Source of the DNA: Smallanthus sonchifolius
Lineage: Eukaryota > Streptophyta > Magnoliopsida > Asterales > Asteraceae
Assembly (NCBI GenBank): GCA_023525975.1
Contig: CM042028.1
Coordinates: 76,197,501 to 76,261,500 of the forward strand
Reading direction: 5' to 3'
DNA: 64,000 nucleotides
The position numbers and the translations under genes were made by a program. The notes beneath the pieces were generated by a model. That model saw only the letters and a list, made by a program, of their open reading frames with translations, had not been told where the DNA came from and did no database searches. Numbering within the stretch: the first letter of the stretch is position 1; every line of letters begins with the position of its first letter. Positions 22,579 to 34,516 of this stretch are shown here, piece after piece.

Positions 22579-22980
22579 GGGTGAAAAACCATATGAGTTG
22601 TGAAAACTCATGAAAACTTTATGAAAACTCTATGTAATAACTTTTTTTTTAAATAGGGTAGTTTTGTTACAGATTTTCGTCACTTTTTATAAAAAAAATC
22701 AAAAAAGCGCCGAAGATTTTTTTTTAAAAAAAATATGTAACAATTGTAAAAAAATCCCGTTTTTATAGTGTTATATACGTAACAACACTGTTACGGTAAA
22801 TTTTTTGTAAATTGTTACATCTTTTTTTTTTTAAATCCTTTGGCGGTTTTTAAAATTTTTTTTTATAAAAAGTGACGAAAATATGTAACAAAACTACCCT
22901 ATTTTTTTAAAAAAATTAAAGTTGTTAAATAGAGTGTTCATAAAGTTTTCACAACTCATATGGGTTTTCATTCTAGCCTA

Positions 22981-22985
<5 letters not shown>
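22579..22985. mobile_element. Foldback MITE in a TA run, copy 1
   Basis: The ends agggtgaaaaaccatatg and the inverted catatgggttttcattctagcctaaccct, with inner arms 'gttttgttac...cactttttat', make a long stem. The element sits between (TA)n tracts, consistent with a TA target site. A second copy at about 23354-23758 lies in the duplicated segment. There is no coding capacity. Confidence 0.7.
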
Positions 22986-23024
<39 letters not shown>

Positions 23025-23353
23025 TTAATGCAAACAGTATTTATTTCAATTGAATTGGGGATTTTGTTAATTAGTATGTGATGAATCTGAATTTTGTGTT
23101 TGTAGATCGTAATTTGTTGTCCTAATTTAGAATCATGATGTTGATCTATTAATTTTGTTGTGAAGAAATATTTGCAGGTTTGAAGATCAATTAATACTTT
23201 GTTTGGTTTTGATCTTTGATCTATGCTATAAGTTATAATTTTTGTAGGTGATCATTAAAACATTTCAAATTATTTAACAAAAATGATCTAAATTCTTTCT
23301 TATGGAGGCAAGAACATATCAGGAATAATATATATATATATATATATATATAG

Positions 23354-23754
23354 GGTGAAAAACCATATGAGTTGTGAAAACTCATGAAAACTTTATGAAA
23401 ACTCTATGTAACAACTTTTTTTTTTAAATAAGGTAGTTTTGTTACAGATTTTCGTCACTTTTTATAAAAAAAATCAAAAAAGCGCCGAAGATTTTTTTTT
23501 AAAAAAAATATGTAACAATTGTAAAAAAATCCCGTTTTTATAGTGTTACATACGTAACAACACTGTTACGGTAAATTTTTTGTAAATTGTTACATCTTTT
23601 TTTTTTAAATCCTTTGGCGGTTTTTAAAAAAAATTTTTATAAAAAGTGACGAAAATATGTAACAAAACTACCCTATTTTTTAAAAAAAATTAAAGTTGTT
23701 AAATAGAGTGTTTATAGAGTTTTCACAACTCATATGGGTTTTCATTCTAGCCTA

Positions 23755-23758
<4 letters not shown>
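23354..23758. mobile_element. Foldback MITE in a TA run, copy 2
   Basis: Same element as at 22579-22985, carried along by the 768-bp tandem duplication rather than by separate insertion, because the flanking DNA is duplicated too. Confidence 0.7.
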
Positions 23759-23790
<32 letters not shown>

Positions 23791-24120
23791 TTAATGCAAA
23801 CAGTATTTCAATTGTTGTATGAATGAATAATTTTTTCTTTTTTTTTCGGTCCTATGCTTTTTTGTTTTTTAAAAATTATAAAACTTAATTAAATTACAAG
23901 AATTGTCATTTAGGGATAAAAATGACTAAAATACCCTCATGTGCAATGCACATGAGATGAGTTAACTGAAAAACTTAACATCCGTTAGATTAAAAGACAA
24001 AAAACGAGAGAACTTTTCAAATAAAGGACAATAAGTGAAAATCAAAATTTTAAAGGACCCATTCCATAATTTGAGTAAACATAAAGGACAAAAATTGTAA
24101 TTTAGTCTATTTTTAGTTTG

Positions 24121-24880
24121 TCCACTGCGTTTGTGTTATTTGAAGCGTTATCAAAAGATATTGAAAATATTTTTGGTTAAATTTTATAAGTTTGAATTAC
24201 CGAGTCTAAAATATAAAATAAGTTTTCACTTGTATGTGGATATCCAAAATAATCAAACGCAATCGTACGCTTCATCATTTGCCACGACTCGGGTTGAACC
24301 CAATGTGCAGTAACGCAAAGGTACGATTCGGGTAAACCATGTGGAGCGGGCCAAACGTCCGTGGTTAAGTTAATGCCGGTATTTAAATTTTCAAAACCTA
24401 AAATTAATTCTTTTTTAGCTCTTTTTCACATTTTTAAACAGTCTCTTCTCAAAGTAGAACGACTTACATTTGTGTAACTCGGTTGAAGCGTCTCTTGTAT
24501 CATCCTCGTCAAGCGCGGGTTATCAAAGTGATCAAACGGCAATTCTTCTTGAATGACGAAATGTGTCATTCTCTCACGAACTCTCTCGACATTGTATTGC
24601 CAACTCCTCCATCTCTTCCAATTTGAGTTTGATCTTCCCCTTGAGTGTGTTTTGCGTGACTACCAATATTTTTCCTCAAAGTGCTATTTCCCGCAGCACC
24701 CAAAATTTTAACACAACGTTTGCAACGAGCCTTTTGCGAATAGTTCGACATTTCGCATAACTCGAAATGAGCCCATATCTCTTGGTTTCGGATGCAAGGA
24801 AGTACTCTCACCACCGTGGCGTCACTCGTAGAACCACCAACGGAATTTTGAGTGCTTGCGGAAGCGGAACTGGAAGCCAT
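24121..24880 (-). pseudogene. hAT transposase N-terminal part, broken
   Basis: Read leftwards from 24880, the frame gives the same start as the copy at 44321 (SASASTQNSVGGSTSD) and a BED-type zinc-finger region (CEMSNYSQKARCKRC, then LRKNIGSHAKH). The second His spacing is altered and the frame is lost at 24566. Beyond that, homology to the intact copy continues out of frame to 24121, where the MULE insertion begins. Clearly non-functional. Confidence 0.85.
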
Positions 24881-25263
24881 GAGAGCTTAAAAGGTGAGCG
24901 TTTTTTGCGTTTTGAGGGCTTTTTTTGTGTTTTGAGAGCTAGAATGTTGTTGTGAACTAACCCATACCCCCAATAGCTATTTATACTAAGTTTCAAGTCT
25001 CAAAAACCCAAAAAAAAAAAACACCCAACGGCTAGAATCGGACAAAACCGGTTCCATTTTGCCCAAAAAAACCAGTTCCATTTTTTCCGATTTTTGTCCG
25101 ATTTTTATCCGATCCGTATAAAACCCTGGGACCGGTTCTGGATCCGCCGGATCCCAAAAAATCCATTCCGTTTCTTTTTTAATCGGTTAGTGTCGGATCC
25201 GATTTCGGATAATCCGTCAGATTGAATTCGGATCCGGTTTGTTTGTGCACCTCTACTCACAGC

Positions 25264-25499
25264 AATAAAAGAAATATTGAAAAAAATATTTGTTCATATT
25301 GTAAAGAATATTGTCTTATACATCAAAATTATGTTTTTAAATATATTCGTTTCTTGGAAGAAAAATTGCAAATGGGTCCAAGAGAAATTGTGTCATCCTA
25401 ACTTCCTTTTATTAGTTAATAACAACATCTATATGCACAAATAATTTAAAGATAAAGTTATTGGAGAAATTATAGATATATAAAAATAAAAAAAGTATA

Positions 25500-25532
<33 letters not shown>

Positions 25533-26087
25533 GAGATCAAATCATCATTATTTAACTTTTTTCTTCGAGACAACCAAAGTATTAAAATTATTTATGTTTG
25601 ATTAATTATTTTGTATTTTATGGGATAAAAAAAATAATTAAAGGTGTTTTTATTTCACTAAAAAATTATAAGGTTATATTTGTTATCTAACCGGATTTGA
25701 TATAAATAAAATTATATACATATTTTAAAGAACTATAAATTAGTTTAACCTATAAAAACTTGAATAGTTATCTCACCTTTTAATTTATTATTCAATAAAA
25801 AGGTAATATATGTTGAAATTATCAATAAAGATAAAAAGAAAAATGTGCTATATCAGTTATTCTTTTTAGAAAATGATAAAATGTAACATACAAATGCTGG
25901 TTATAGAAAAAGTTAAATATTATAAAATAATAATTTAAAACTTTACTTTTTTTACTATTTGAATATATGAATGAATCATGTCACTCTTCATATATTAAAT
26001 AAACTAGGTTAAAAACTCGTATATTATAAGGTTGAATAAAAGAAATATTAAATAGTTGGTAATACAAATTTAGGAAATATTAAGTAG
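25264..26087. other. AT-rich intergenic DNA with TA/TG microsatellite
   Basis: A (TA)n(TG)n run lies at 25500-25531. Otherwise AT-rich with no gene. Confidence 0.6.
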
Positions 26088-26239
26088 TTAGAGTATTCGG
26101 TATGGTCCGTGAGGCGGACCCATGTGCTACTCACGCTCACGGGAACACCGTTCTCCCCCATCTGTGAGTGGGCTCACGATCATGCATACCAACCGTTGTG
26201 ATTTTCCAATCCTTAAACAGTCAAATAAACATACTCAGC

Positions 26240-27245
26240 AAAATTTCACTCAAATAGTAGGGTATGAGAATAGTGGGATGAGGGCATACCTTACCTCTAT
26301 CCCATAAGGTAGAGAGGATGCACCTAGAGAGACCCCAGGCTCAGAAAATATACTAAACATGCATACAATAAATAACAAACAACAAATATCCAGTATCCAA
26401 AGTGTATATGAGAACAAGACATATTAGTTCGTACCATGATCAGATAAAAGGAGCATCGAACATAATAGTCCCTAGATCTAAAATATGAAACATATAGAAT
26501 ACCTACAAGAACTACATGTCATAACCATATAATCGAGTATGCATAACAGATACAAGAATAAGCAGCCATATAAATCCGTGTCATAACCATGTAGAAAAGG
26601 CCACTATGACATACAATTCCCTAAGGCTAAAATAGAAAAGACTAAAGGCACCAAAGACTAGTAGCCTACACACAACTAAGGGCAAACCTAGAACGAACAT
26701 CAACACCTACGAGAAAAGGCAACCTAAAGATAGCCTAAGTGGCGAGTCCTCACCAAAGGTCAAACCTATACTCACCCCTATGAATTCTTAACCTTTACCA
26801 GGTGTCTCCACAACCTACTATCACAGATCATGTCCTCGGAGATGTGAAAGTCTATCAAATCCCGCTAAATCTTCTTATACCAAGTTAGTTTTGTTCTGCC
26901 TCTGCTTGTTACTGGTGTCGTCATCTGTCTACTCCGCACATACCTAAATCATCTCAATGTCCCCTCCCTTATTTTATATGAGATACATGCTACTCCTAAT
27001 CTATCTATAAAAATCTTATTCCATACCCGGACTAACCTCGTGTACCCACCGATCCATCTTAGCATCCTCATCTCAGTTGTTTCCAACATTTGCGTTTGAG
27101 TCTTCTTGTACGGGCAGTAATCAGTTCCATACAACATAGCCGATCAAACTGCCACCCTATAAAACTTCTCTTTTAATTTCTCTGGAAACCTTTTGTCGCA
27201 CAAAACGCCTGTAGCTGCTCTCCACTTGCACCGTTGAACAATCAA
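26240..27245 (-). mobile_element. LINE 3' fragment (reverse-transcriptase tail and 3'UTR)
   Basis: On the minus strand 27137-26949 reads MLYGTDYCPYKKTQTQMLET, then EMRMLRWIGGYTRL and DRLGVACISYKIRE. This is the conserved end of plant non-LTR reverse transcriptases (typical form: LYG-x-ECW-x4-Q, EMRMLRWMCG-TR-D, VGVAP). The frame is broken further on. The downstream part (26240-26550) is shared with the left edge of the window. The 5' end is truncated at about 27245. Confidence 0.75.
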
Positions 27246-27354
27246 TTGTCTTAAATAAAAAAATGATTTAAAAAAGTTGCTATAAATACAATTTTTTAAC
27301 TCACGTTTTTCACACAAACATATTTTCACTCACCATTTTTCACATAAAAATACT

Positions 27355-28497
27355 ATGAATCCAGATGATCCAAACAACTTTTTTGGGTTGAACCCATTCG
27401 GTCAATCTCCAAACAACCCGTTGGGGCAACATTCAAACATCATGTTCGCTCAATCTCCAAACAATCTGGCGTGTATTGACCGTTTTTCGGCCCAGGGTTT
27501 TTTCACCTACATTTTTGGGGTAGAACCAACAAACGAGTCAACAATCACTCAAACTTTTCACCCGACCCTGACGTTATTCCAAAAATACAATCGACACCCG
27601 ACCCCGACGTTATTCCAGAAGCACAACCGGTATAAGCAAAAAGGAAGGGAAAAAAGAAAGATCAAAGTACTTCAACCACGACCGTGGAAACCGCTCTAGC
27701 AAAAGCGTTTATCGATGCATCCGAGGATCCCGTCATCAGTAACAATTTTAACTTTATTATTGTATTATTTATTTAATAGTATTAACTTTATTATTATATT
27801 ATTTATTTAATAACAATTATTAACTTTTTGTAGGTAACGTTCAATAGGATGCCGCTTTTGGAACCGTATATACATAAAGTTTCTTCATGCTCTGGGTTCA
27901 CAAGAAGAGTATTGTAGCCTTAACATCATGACATTGAAGTGAAGGAACGTTAATCGAAAGGTGGCAAAGTTCAACGGGATTTACACTAATCTTCTCAGGA
28001 GCCGGAGGAGCGGTTGCAACGAAGCCGACATTATGCGGTTGGCTACTACTCAATACCAAGAAGATCATGGAGACGTAGCACTGGTTTTAGTTTAGGAAGT
28101 TGTGAGGCGTTCTCCAAAAGGGGTGCCGATTTTGGATATGAATGATAGTCAATCGTCAAAGAATGCGAAAACGACGCCATCAACAGACGTGAATGCGGTG
28201 GCTTCCGATGGTCAATGCCACTATAATCTAAACAATGACTCACCGGTTGAAGAGGAATTACAATGCCCAGTTGAAAAGAAAAAAGGAAAACAAGCAATGG
28301 CTGTTTCAAATTCAACATCCGTATAAGTTGACGATAACATGGGAAGCTTGGTGGTTGAATTGAAACAATTTAAAGCGTTTCAAAAAGAAAAGATTGGCAT
28401 GAAGAAGAAAAAGAAAATGAGGGAGGACTTCAAAATTCTTGCGACCAACATTGATCATTTAGAGGGGATGGAATGCGAACTTATATTAGAGATGTAG
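27355..28497 (+). pseudogene. Harbinger ORF1 (Myb/SANT with NAM-associated C-terminus), broken
   Basis: The 5' part encodes an Asn/Pro/Phe-rich head (MNPDDPNNFFGLNPFGQSPN). A shifted frame then gives ALAKAFIDASEDPVI with an intron (about 27739-27834) made of AT-rich repeats. The second exon gives, across several stops and shifts, VAKFNGIYTNLLRSRRSGCN, EADIMRLATTQYQEDHGD and VLRRSPK. The last frame (28102 onward) is the acidic, Lys-rich tail. This order matches the DNA-binding partner protein encoded by PIF/Harbinger transposons. Multiple stops make it non-functional. Confidence 0.7.
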
Positions 28498-28774
28498 CAG
28501 GAATTAAGAATAAATATGGACTACTTTTTTTTTATTTCGTGTAAACTTATTTTTATTTTAAAACTTCTGCAATTTTATTATGTAATGTTTTAAAAAATTA
28601 ATATAATATTAATACTTTAGTTACATTTTTTATTTTAATTAAATAATAAAAACCACTCATACTCACTAGCCAATACCCCTCCCACGGGAGTGGCTAGTGA
28701 ATGAAAGAGGTAAGGTAGAGCTTATGTGACACTCACATTTTGGTCACAATCACTAAGTATATCCAATACCCTTA

Positions 28775-29375
28775 CTAATAAAGGAAATATTAAATAAACG
28801 AGAAAAAAAACTTAGACTTATAAAATTGTGACACGCGTTGTAACCGATTATTAAGTATAGAATAGATACTTTGCACAAATAAAACGAAAATTTGTAGGTA
28901 ACTTGATCCGGTATAAAATTCACAAGCATAATTAATTTAATAAGATATTTAGTAATTAATAGATAGAAATGACTAATTAGAGAAAGGAAAGTATCCTGAA
29001 CAATAAAAACAAAATAAAAAAGTTAAAAAAAGGTGAAATATTGCAGAAGAAAAGGTACATAAATATGACCGTTGGGAAAACCCAATTGCTTATTTCGACA
29101 ACCTAAGCCAGGAATCCTGCCTCCATTTGTTCTTCAACCGCAGGTGCGCACCATTTTACCCACAAATTTTACTTCCCCCAATGTTAAAAAAAACAATAAC
29201 TGATACATAAAAATCCCAAAGCCAACGGCTACCATCAGCAGAGGGCTATTGTTTTCTTCTTAAACCTGCAAGTACATGCAATTATATTCTTTAAATCCAC
29301 TTAAATTCTTAACCGTTGGATCTCTGACAACCATCAAGATCGATGCTTTCTTTCTCTCTCTTTTTCTTGAATATA
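28775..29375. other. Upstream region of the glucanase gene
   Basis: AT-rich intergenic DNA. No other gene is seen. Confidence 0.5.
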
Positions 29376-29384
29376 TATATAAAT
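29347..29384 (+). promoter_or_regulatory. Pyrimidine patch and TATA box of the glucanase gene
   Basis: A CT-rich tract (29347-29368) runs into tatatataaat (29374-29384), about 75 bp upstream of the start codon at 29460. That is a normal distance for a plant TATA box followed by a short leader. Confidence 0.6.
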
Positions 29385-29459
29385 CCCTAATTCTTCTTCC
29401 AACAATTCTACTCTCTTCTACTATTTTCTTCATTTCTGCTTTCTGGGGTTTGCTGAATC

Positions 29460-32006
29460 ATGTTCAAAATTGAGGTTTTTCTGCTGCTGCTGGTGGTGGT
29501 GTTATCACTCTCTGTTCTTGCTTCTGCTGATGATGGTAAGATGTCTTGTTCATGTAGTTTTTTTGTGGGTTTTTACTTGAAATATTTGTTCTTTAATGCC
29601 ATATTAGTCTCAAACTTAAGCTCTCTTGTATTCATTTGGAAATAGTTTCAATAATTGCCCATTTTATACAATTTATTTGACCCAAATTAGACTCAAATAA
29701 CATGTATCCAAATAGTTTTGACCACTTAAGGGGTTGTAGCTGTATGGTGTGTAATAAAGGTGTTCTGGTCGAGGGTTCTAGTCTAATGGTGGACATTGGT
29801 TTAGATTTAGAAGTAAGTTTAAAGACTTGTGAGGGGCTGTTTGGTAGGCTCTTCATGGCTATTAGGAGGCTTACCTCTGAATCGGTCAGAGGTAAGGGTG
29901 TTTGTTTCGCTAAAAGTCCACCTCTTAATGGTTCATTTTTCCTCTTAATGATTCAGCACTTAATGGTTCAGATTTTGTTAAACAATCCCTGAGTTAGCTG
30001 TTATTAAAAAAAAAAGTTAGTTTTGACCCTTTGTATAATTTGAGTAACCTTAGACGAACCCATTATATATTAAGTTATGATTTATTATCACCCATAGAAG
30101 TCTCTTTTTTGTCTTGGTTTTTTATTACCAACTATAATGATCAAATTATTCTTCATTTTAAAGGATGGAATAAACATTTCTTGATGGTTGGGTTTAATTT
30201 GGATCGGAATATAATTGAGGTGCATACTTTTTGTCATAAACATTATAATAGATCTACCCTTTATCGTCTTATTATCAAAAACCAATGTTTTGGAAATGTG
30301 AAGAACAAATTGCCATGTGAGGTCCATTATTGTGGGTTCGCATCCGTTTTTATAATTTTAGAACGGCTAACTCACACATACTATAATTAATAATTAGCAT
30401 ATACTTTCTTGCAGATTCGTTCATAGGGGTGAACATAGGTACCGATCTTTCGGACATGCCACATCCGACACAAGTAGTAGCCCTCCTTAAATCCCAACAA
30501 ATCCGTCACATCCGTTTATACGACGCCGACCGCGGTATGCTTGTTGCCCTCGCTAACACGGGCATCAAAGTCGCTATCACAGTCCCCAACGAGCAACTCC
30601 TCGGAATCGGCCAATCAAACTCAACTGCCGCCCACTGGGTGTCACAAAACATTGTCGCCCATTACCCCGCCACCAATATCACCACTGTTTGTGTCGGGTC
30701 CGAGGTCTTCAACGCCCTCCCGAATGCTGCCCCGGTCCTAGTCAACGCCCTCAAGTTCATCCAGGGGGCTCTCGTGGCATCAAATCTTGACCGTCAAATC
30801 AAAGTATCCACCCCCATCGCATCCACAGTTATCCTCGACTCATTCCCTCCATCACAAGCTTTTTTCAACCATTCATGGAACCCGGTTTTGGGCCCACTTC
30901 TAAAATTCCTGCAGTCAACGGGTTCGTCTTTCATGCTTAACGTTTACCCGTATTACGATTACATGAAATCAAACGGTATAATACCATTAGATTATGCGCT
31001 TTTTAACCCATTACCCTCGAATAAAGAAGCTGTGGATTCAAACACCCTGTTACATTACACCAATGTGTTTGATGCCATGGTGGATGCTGCTTATTTCGCC
31101 ATGGCATCTCTCAACGTGACCAATGTCCCGGTTCTTGTAACCGAGTCGGGCTGGCCATCAAAAGGCGACTCGAATGAGCCTGACGCCACTTTAGACAATG
31201 CAAACACGTACAACAGTAACTTGATCAAACACATTATAAACCAAACCGGGACCCCAAAGCATCCCGGGATCCCCGTTAGTACTTACATTTACGAGCTATA
31301 CAACGAGGACACCAAACCCGGGCCCGTATCTGAGAAGAGTTGGGGATTGTTTGATGCAAACGGGAAGCCCATTTACACGTTACAGCTGACGAATACGGGC
31401 CGGACTTTTTCTAACGACACCACGAACCAGACCCATTGTACTGCGAAAGAAGGTGCTGACTCAAAAATGCTTCAGGCTGCTTTGGACTGGGCTTGTGGGC
31501 CCGGGAAGGTGAACTGTTCGGCTTTGTTGCAGGGTCAACCATGTTATGAACCGGATAATGTGGCTGTGCATGCCTCGTTTGCTTTTGATAGTTATTATCA
31601 TATGATGGGTAAAGGTGATGGTACCTGTGACTTCAATGGTGTCGCTATGCTAACCACAACGGATCCAAGTAAGCGGTCGAGGTTAATCTTGTTTTATGTT
31701 TATTACATTTTACCCTTTGTTTTCAAGTTTACTAAATTTGGGTTTATTGCAGGTCATGGATCATGTCAGTTTATAGGAAGGTAAAGAAACCGCGATTAAG
31801 TGCATTGTTTTGGGTTATGTTTTGGTCTTTGTACATGCTAACATTTTGGTTTTGTGCATATGTGCAGTGATGGGATGAATGGTACGTTTTTAAACGGGTC
31901 GATTGCAGATTTTAACTCTACAAGCTCGTCGGGTTGGAGGGCCCGAGGCAGCTATGCTGGTGGTGGTCTTCTGATTAAGTTTCTATTGGCGGTGTTGCTA
32001 TCGTGA
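29460..32006 (+). CDS. GH17 glucan endo-1,3-beta-glucosidase with X8 (CBM43) domain, GPI-type
   Basis: Four exons fit GT-AG rules and stay in frame: 29460-29535, 30415-31668, 31753-31780 and 31868-32006, giving 498 residues. Exon 1 is a signal peptide (MFKIEVFLLLLVVVLSLSVL...). The GH17 domain spans about residues 28-345; E122 in CVGSEV is the expected proton donor and E269 in VTESGWPSKGD the nucleophile. The X8/CBM43 domain, about 366-450, has its six cysteines (367, 386, 393, 402, 430, 448). A Ser/Gly-rich stretch and hydrophobic tail (LLIKFLLAVLLS) suggest a GPI anchor. Such enzymes hydrolyse beta-1,3-glucan (callose) at the cell surface, including at plasmodesmata. The large first intron after the signal peptide is typical of the family. 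Exact paralogue not assigned. Confidence 0.93.
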
Positions 32007-32636
32007 GTTGTCGGGTTTGGAAATATGGTTGTAATTCGGTCCATGTGGAGGCGGTTTTTCGTTCTCCCAATTTTGGTGGGTTTCGGGGACTGGATCGGGG
32101 AAGATGTTTTGTACAAAACGACTTAGAATGCGAATTGTTTATGTAATTTTGTTGTTGTTGAGGGTCTCAAATTGGATGAGATTTAGGGTGGCTTGGTAGT
32201 TAATCATTCTTTTTGGTTGCAATGAAGCCGGTTTATTGATTCTTTTGTTTTTGAATCTTGTGGCAGCTTCATCGGAAACGTTCTTTCCAAAGCTTACGAT
32301 AACATTGAACTCATATAAAAAAAACTTTATAATTTAATATTAAGTATAATTAAAACAGTTAAAACCTGTTCAGCGATCGAAGGTTTAATAATAATCACAG
32401 AATATGAATGTGGATTATTTGATGATTATTAACCAGACTTCACTAGAACTAGACCTGACAAAACGGAGGGCGGGTCAGGCGGTGTATCAGGTTAAAACAT
32501 GTTCGGGTCAGAGTGTCTGGATCAGGATGGCCAATTTAGAAATGGTCATTTTTGTTTGGGTCAGGACCGGTTTATTTAAAAATTTGCTAGAATTCCACTC
32601 TTTCCACCAACATATTTCTAAAGTAAATCATTCTAG
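32007..32636. other. 3' flank of the glucanase gene and intergenic DNA
   Basis: Includes a patch of 'cgggtcagg' words (32470-32570) that look like a decayed hAT-type subterminal repeat. No gene. Confidence 0.45.
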
Positions 32637-33089
32637 TAAGGCTATCCGTAGTGATCCACGTCAGCGTCACATCAGCACAGTGGTTTTCACTGTCCAGAAT
32701 CACTAAAGTGACTAGTGGTTTCACGCCTCGTATTTAATTTTTAATCATTAACTAATCATTTAACTAAACACACAAATAAATTTATTTGTCAGGTTGGGTT
32801 TTCTTAGTAAGATTTTTAATAAGGTAGAATAACTAATTCAGTAGTATCAACTTATTTCTTTACGTCTCAAATATCTATTTAACATCGTCGTGTAACATCC
32901 TGAAATAACGACAAAACAATAAAGGCGGTTACGGGAATGATTAGAGAAAAGAATAAAATGGGATAACAGGCTCGTGGGTTAGGGTTTTGGGCCGGACGAG
33001 TGGGGCGCAAGGTGGGGGAAGTAAAACCAATTCACCGTCTCCATTTACCCATTCTTCATTAAAAAACAAACATATTAAAATACAAAAAA

Positions 33090-34408
33090 TTAATCGCCAC
33101 TTGTACGATTAGTCCAACTATGCTCCGTCAAATCACCGCGTAGGCTTAGATGTGTATCTCTGTCGCGTAATGCGTTACGAATTGCGTGTTTCTCTTCCGA
33201 GCTTAGTTGTGCAGCCGTCGTCTGCGGGTTATCATCATAGTTTTGGTAAATGGCTTGACTCTTGTCTTCCAATATCATGTTATGTAATATTATGCAAGTG
33301 TACATAAAATTCCTTATTTTTTCTTTGGTCCAAATACGGCACGGATTTTTAATCATAGCCCATTTTTTCTTTAAAACTCCAAACGCACGTTCGATATCAT
33401 TCTGTGTCAATTCTTGTGCTTTTTTGAAAAATTCTCTTTTCTCACCAATTGTGCTAGTATATGCTTTCACAAACGTGGCGTACTCCGGATATATACCGTC
33501 GGTAAGATAATACCCGTGCTCGTATTCGACATCATTAACAATGAATAAAAAACCAGGTGCAACTCCGTCTATGATGTCATCGAATATAGGAGATTTATCT
33601 AAAACATTTATATCGTTGTTTGCCCCCGCAACACCAAAGAATGCATGTCAAATCCAAAGATCATATGACGCAACGGCTTCAAGCATTAACGTCGGATGTG
33701 GATGGTCCCCTCGTTGGTGTTGACCTCGCCAAGCAGTCGGACAATTAGTACATTCCCAATATGTGCAGTCGATGCTACCAAGCATCCCGGGAAATCCATG
33801 TACGGCTTCATGCACCTCATATATTTGTTGAATATCACTAAACGTCGGTCTCCTTAAATATCTCTTGCCGTAGAGATTAATCACACCTAAAAACGTATAA
33901 TAATAATAATAATAAAACTAATAATAATAATAATAACAACAACAATAATAATAATAATACCGTCACAAAACATATGTAGAGTATCTCGTGCGATTTTTTC
34001 AAACATCTTTAAATACTCATCCCATGAATCACTAGCCGTACCATACGCTAGCTGTCGAACCGCACACATGCATTTTTGTAAAGCAGTAAATCCAAGCTTG
34101 CGTCTCGCGTCTTCCCTTTGTTGGAAATATTGGTACTCTCTTTCTAAATCACCACATATTTGCACGAAAAGTTCTCGTCTCATACGAAAATGGATTCGAA
34201 ATTTTTCTTCATCATACATTGGATTGTCACTAAAGTAATCACGTATTAGACGTTCATTAGCTGCTTCCCGATCCCGCATTACTTGAACTCGTCGTGTTAC
34301 CCTCTATGAACTCTCAGCTTCTTCGAGTAGCTCGTACGCGTAACAAATTGCTTCAGCAATCACTTCATCTTCTTCTGTTGAACCCGGCGACGTAGCTGAC
34401 CATTCCAT
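33090..34408 (-). pseudogene. PIF/Harbinger DDE transposase, two in-frame stops
   Basis: Two exons, 34408-33961 and 33886-33090, join in frame over a 74-bp intron to 414 codons. The start is MEWSATSPGSTEEDE. The N-terminal part reads RIHFRMRRELFVQICGDLE and ALQKCMCAVRQLAYG. The catalytic triad of the DDE_Tnp_4 fold is visible: D in LGSIDCTYWE, D in GANNDINVL and E in DIERAFGVL, followed by CIILHNMILED. Two stops break it: TAG at 34304-34306 and TGA at 33648-33650, the latter where the family has Trp (DLWI-W-HAFFG). Apart from these the frame is open, so inactivation looks recent. The intron is almost wholly TTA/TTG repeats. Confidence 0.9.
33887..33960 (-). repeat. TTA-repeat intron in the Harbinger transposase gene
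   Basis: The intron is bounded by gt (33960-33959) and ag (33888-33887) and consists of tta units with a short ttg block. It has no recognisable branch point apart from the repeat, which is unusual for such a short plant intron (74 bp). Confidence 0.8.
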
Positions 34409-34516
34409 TTTAAATATGATGAAAATGTGAAAATGTGAGAATGGGTGTGAGTGGTTATTGGTTGAGAAAATGTATGATTATTAGTTGAGAAAATGTGATA
34501 TATATATATATATATA

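Larger units (their letters stand above)
22272..23804. repeat. Tandem duplication of about 768 bp
   Basis: Copy 1 (22272-23039) and copy 2 (23040-23804) are almost identical, including introns-like DNA ('gttgatctattaattttg'), a foldback MITE in each, and flanking TA runs. They differ mainly in TA-run length and a few bases. The junction falls at a shared 'tatttcaattg', suggesting unequal exchange or replication slippage at that microhomology. Confidence 0.93.
19502..24107. mobile_element. MULE with about 215-bp TIRs inserted in the hAT; candidate Pack-MULE
   Basis: The ends gactaaattacaattttt and aaaattgtaatttagtc are inverted repeats of at least 215 bp (19502-19720 and 23885-24107). They share words such as 'ttaacggaagtt'-like tracts and a 'catgtgc.ctgcacatgag' core. 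Their first bases resemble the TIR of the MULE at 2679. The host DNA on both sides is the hAT transposase, with an imperfect duplication (ttattttag against ctatttttag). Inside are a second complete MULE (20370-21682), gene-like DNA at 21870-22500, and a tandem duplication. No transposase of its own remains. Confidence 0.75.
18682..25255 (-). mobile_element. hAT element (TAGAGGTGCAC family) split by a nested MULE
   Basis: The left end tagaggtgcacaaaccgg and right end gtttgtgcacctcta are inverted and flanked by 8-bp repeats ctcacacc (18674-18681) and ctcacagc (25256-25263), one mismatch. The flanks 18682-19500 and 24108-25255 are collinear with the family member at 41842-44731. The left part matches its transposase C-terminus, then jumps (deletion of about 900 bp) to its middle, and the right part carries its N-terminus. 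Everything between 19502 and 24107 is a later MULE insertion. Subtracting that, the hAT is about 2 kb. Confidence 0.88.
26091..28771 (+). mobile_element. PIF/Harbinger-like element carrying ORF1 only
   Basis: The ends gagtattcggtatggt and the inverted atatccaataccc are imperfect TIRs, flanked by TTA on both sides (26088-26090 and 28772-28774), the 3-bp target duplication of this superfamily. It contains a broken Myb/NAM-like ORF1 at 27355-28497 but no DDE transposase. A LINE fragment occupies 26240-27245. The TIR similarity is moderate, so the borders rest mainly on the TTA pair and the ORF1 content. Confidence 0.65.
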
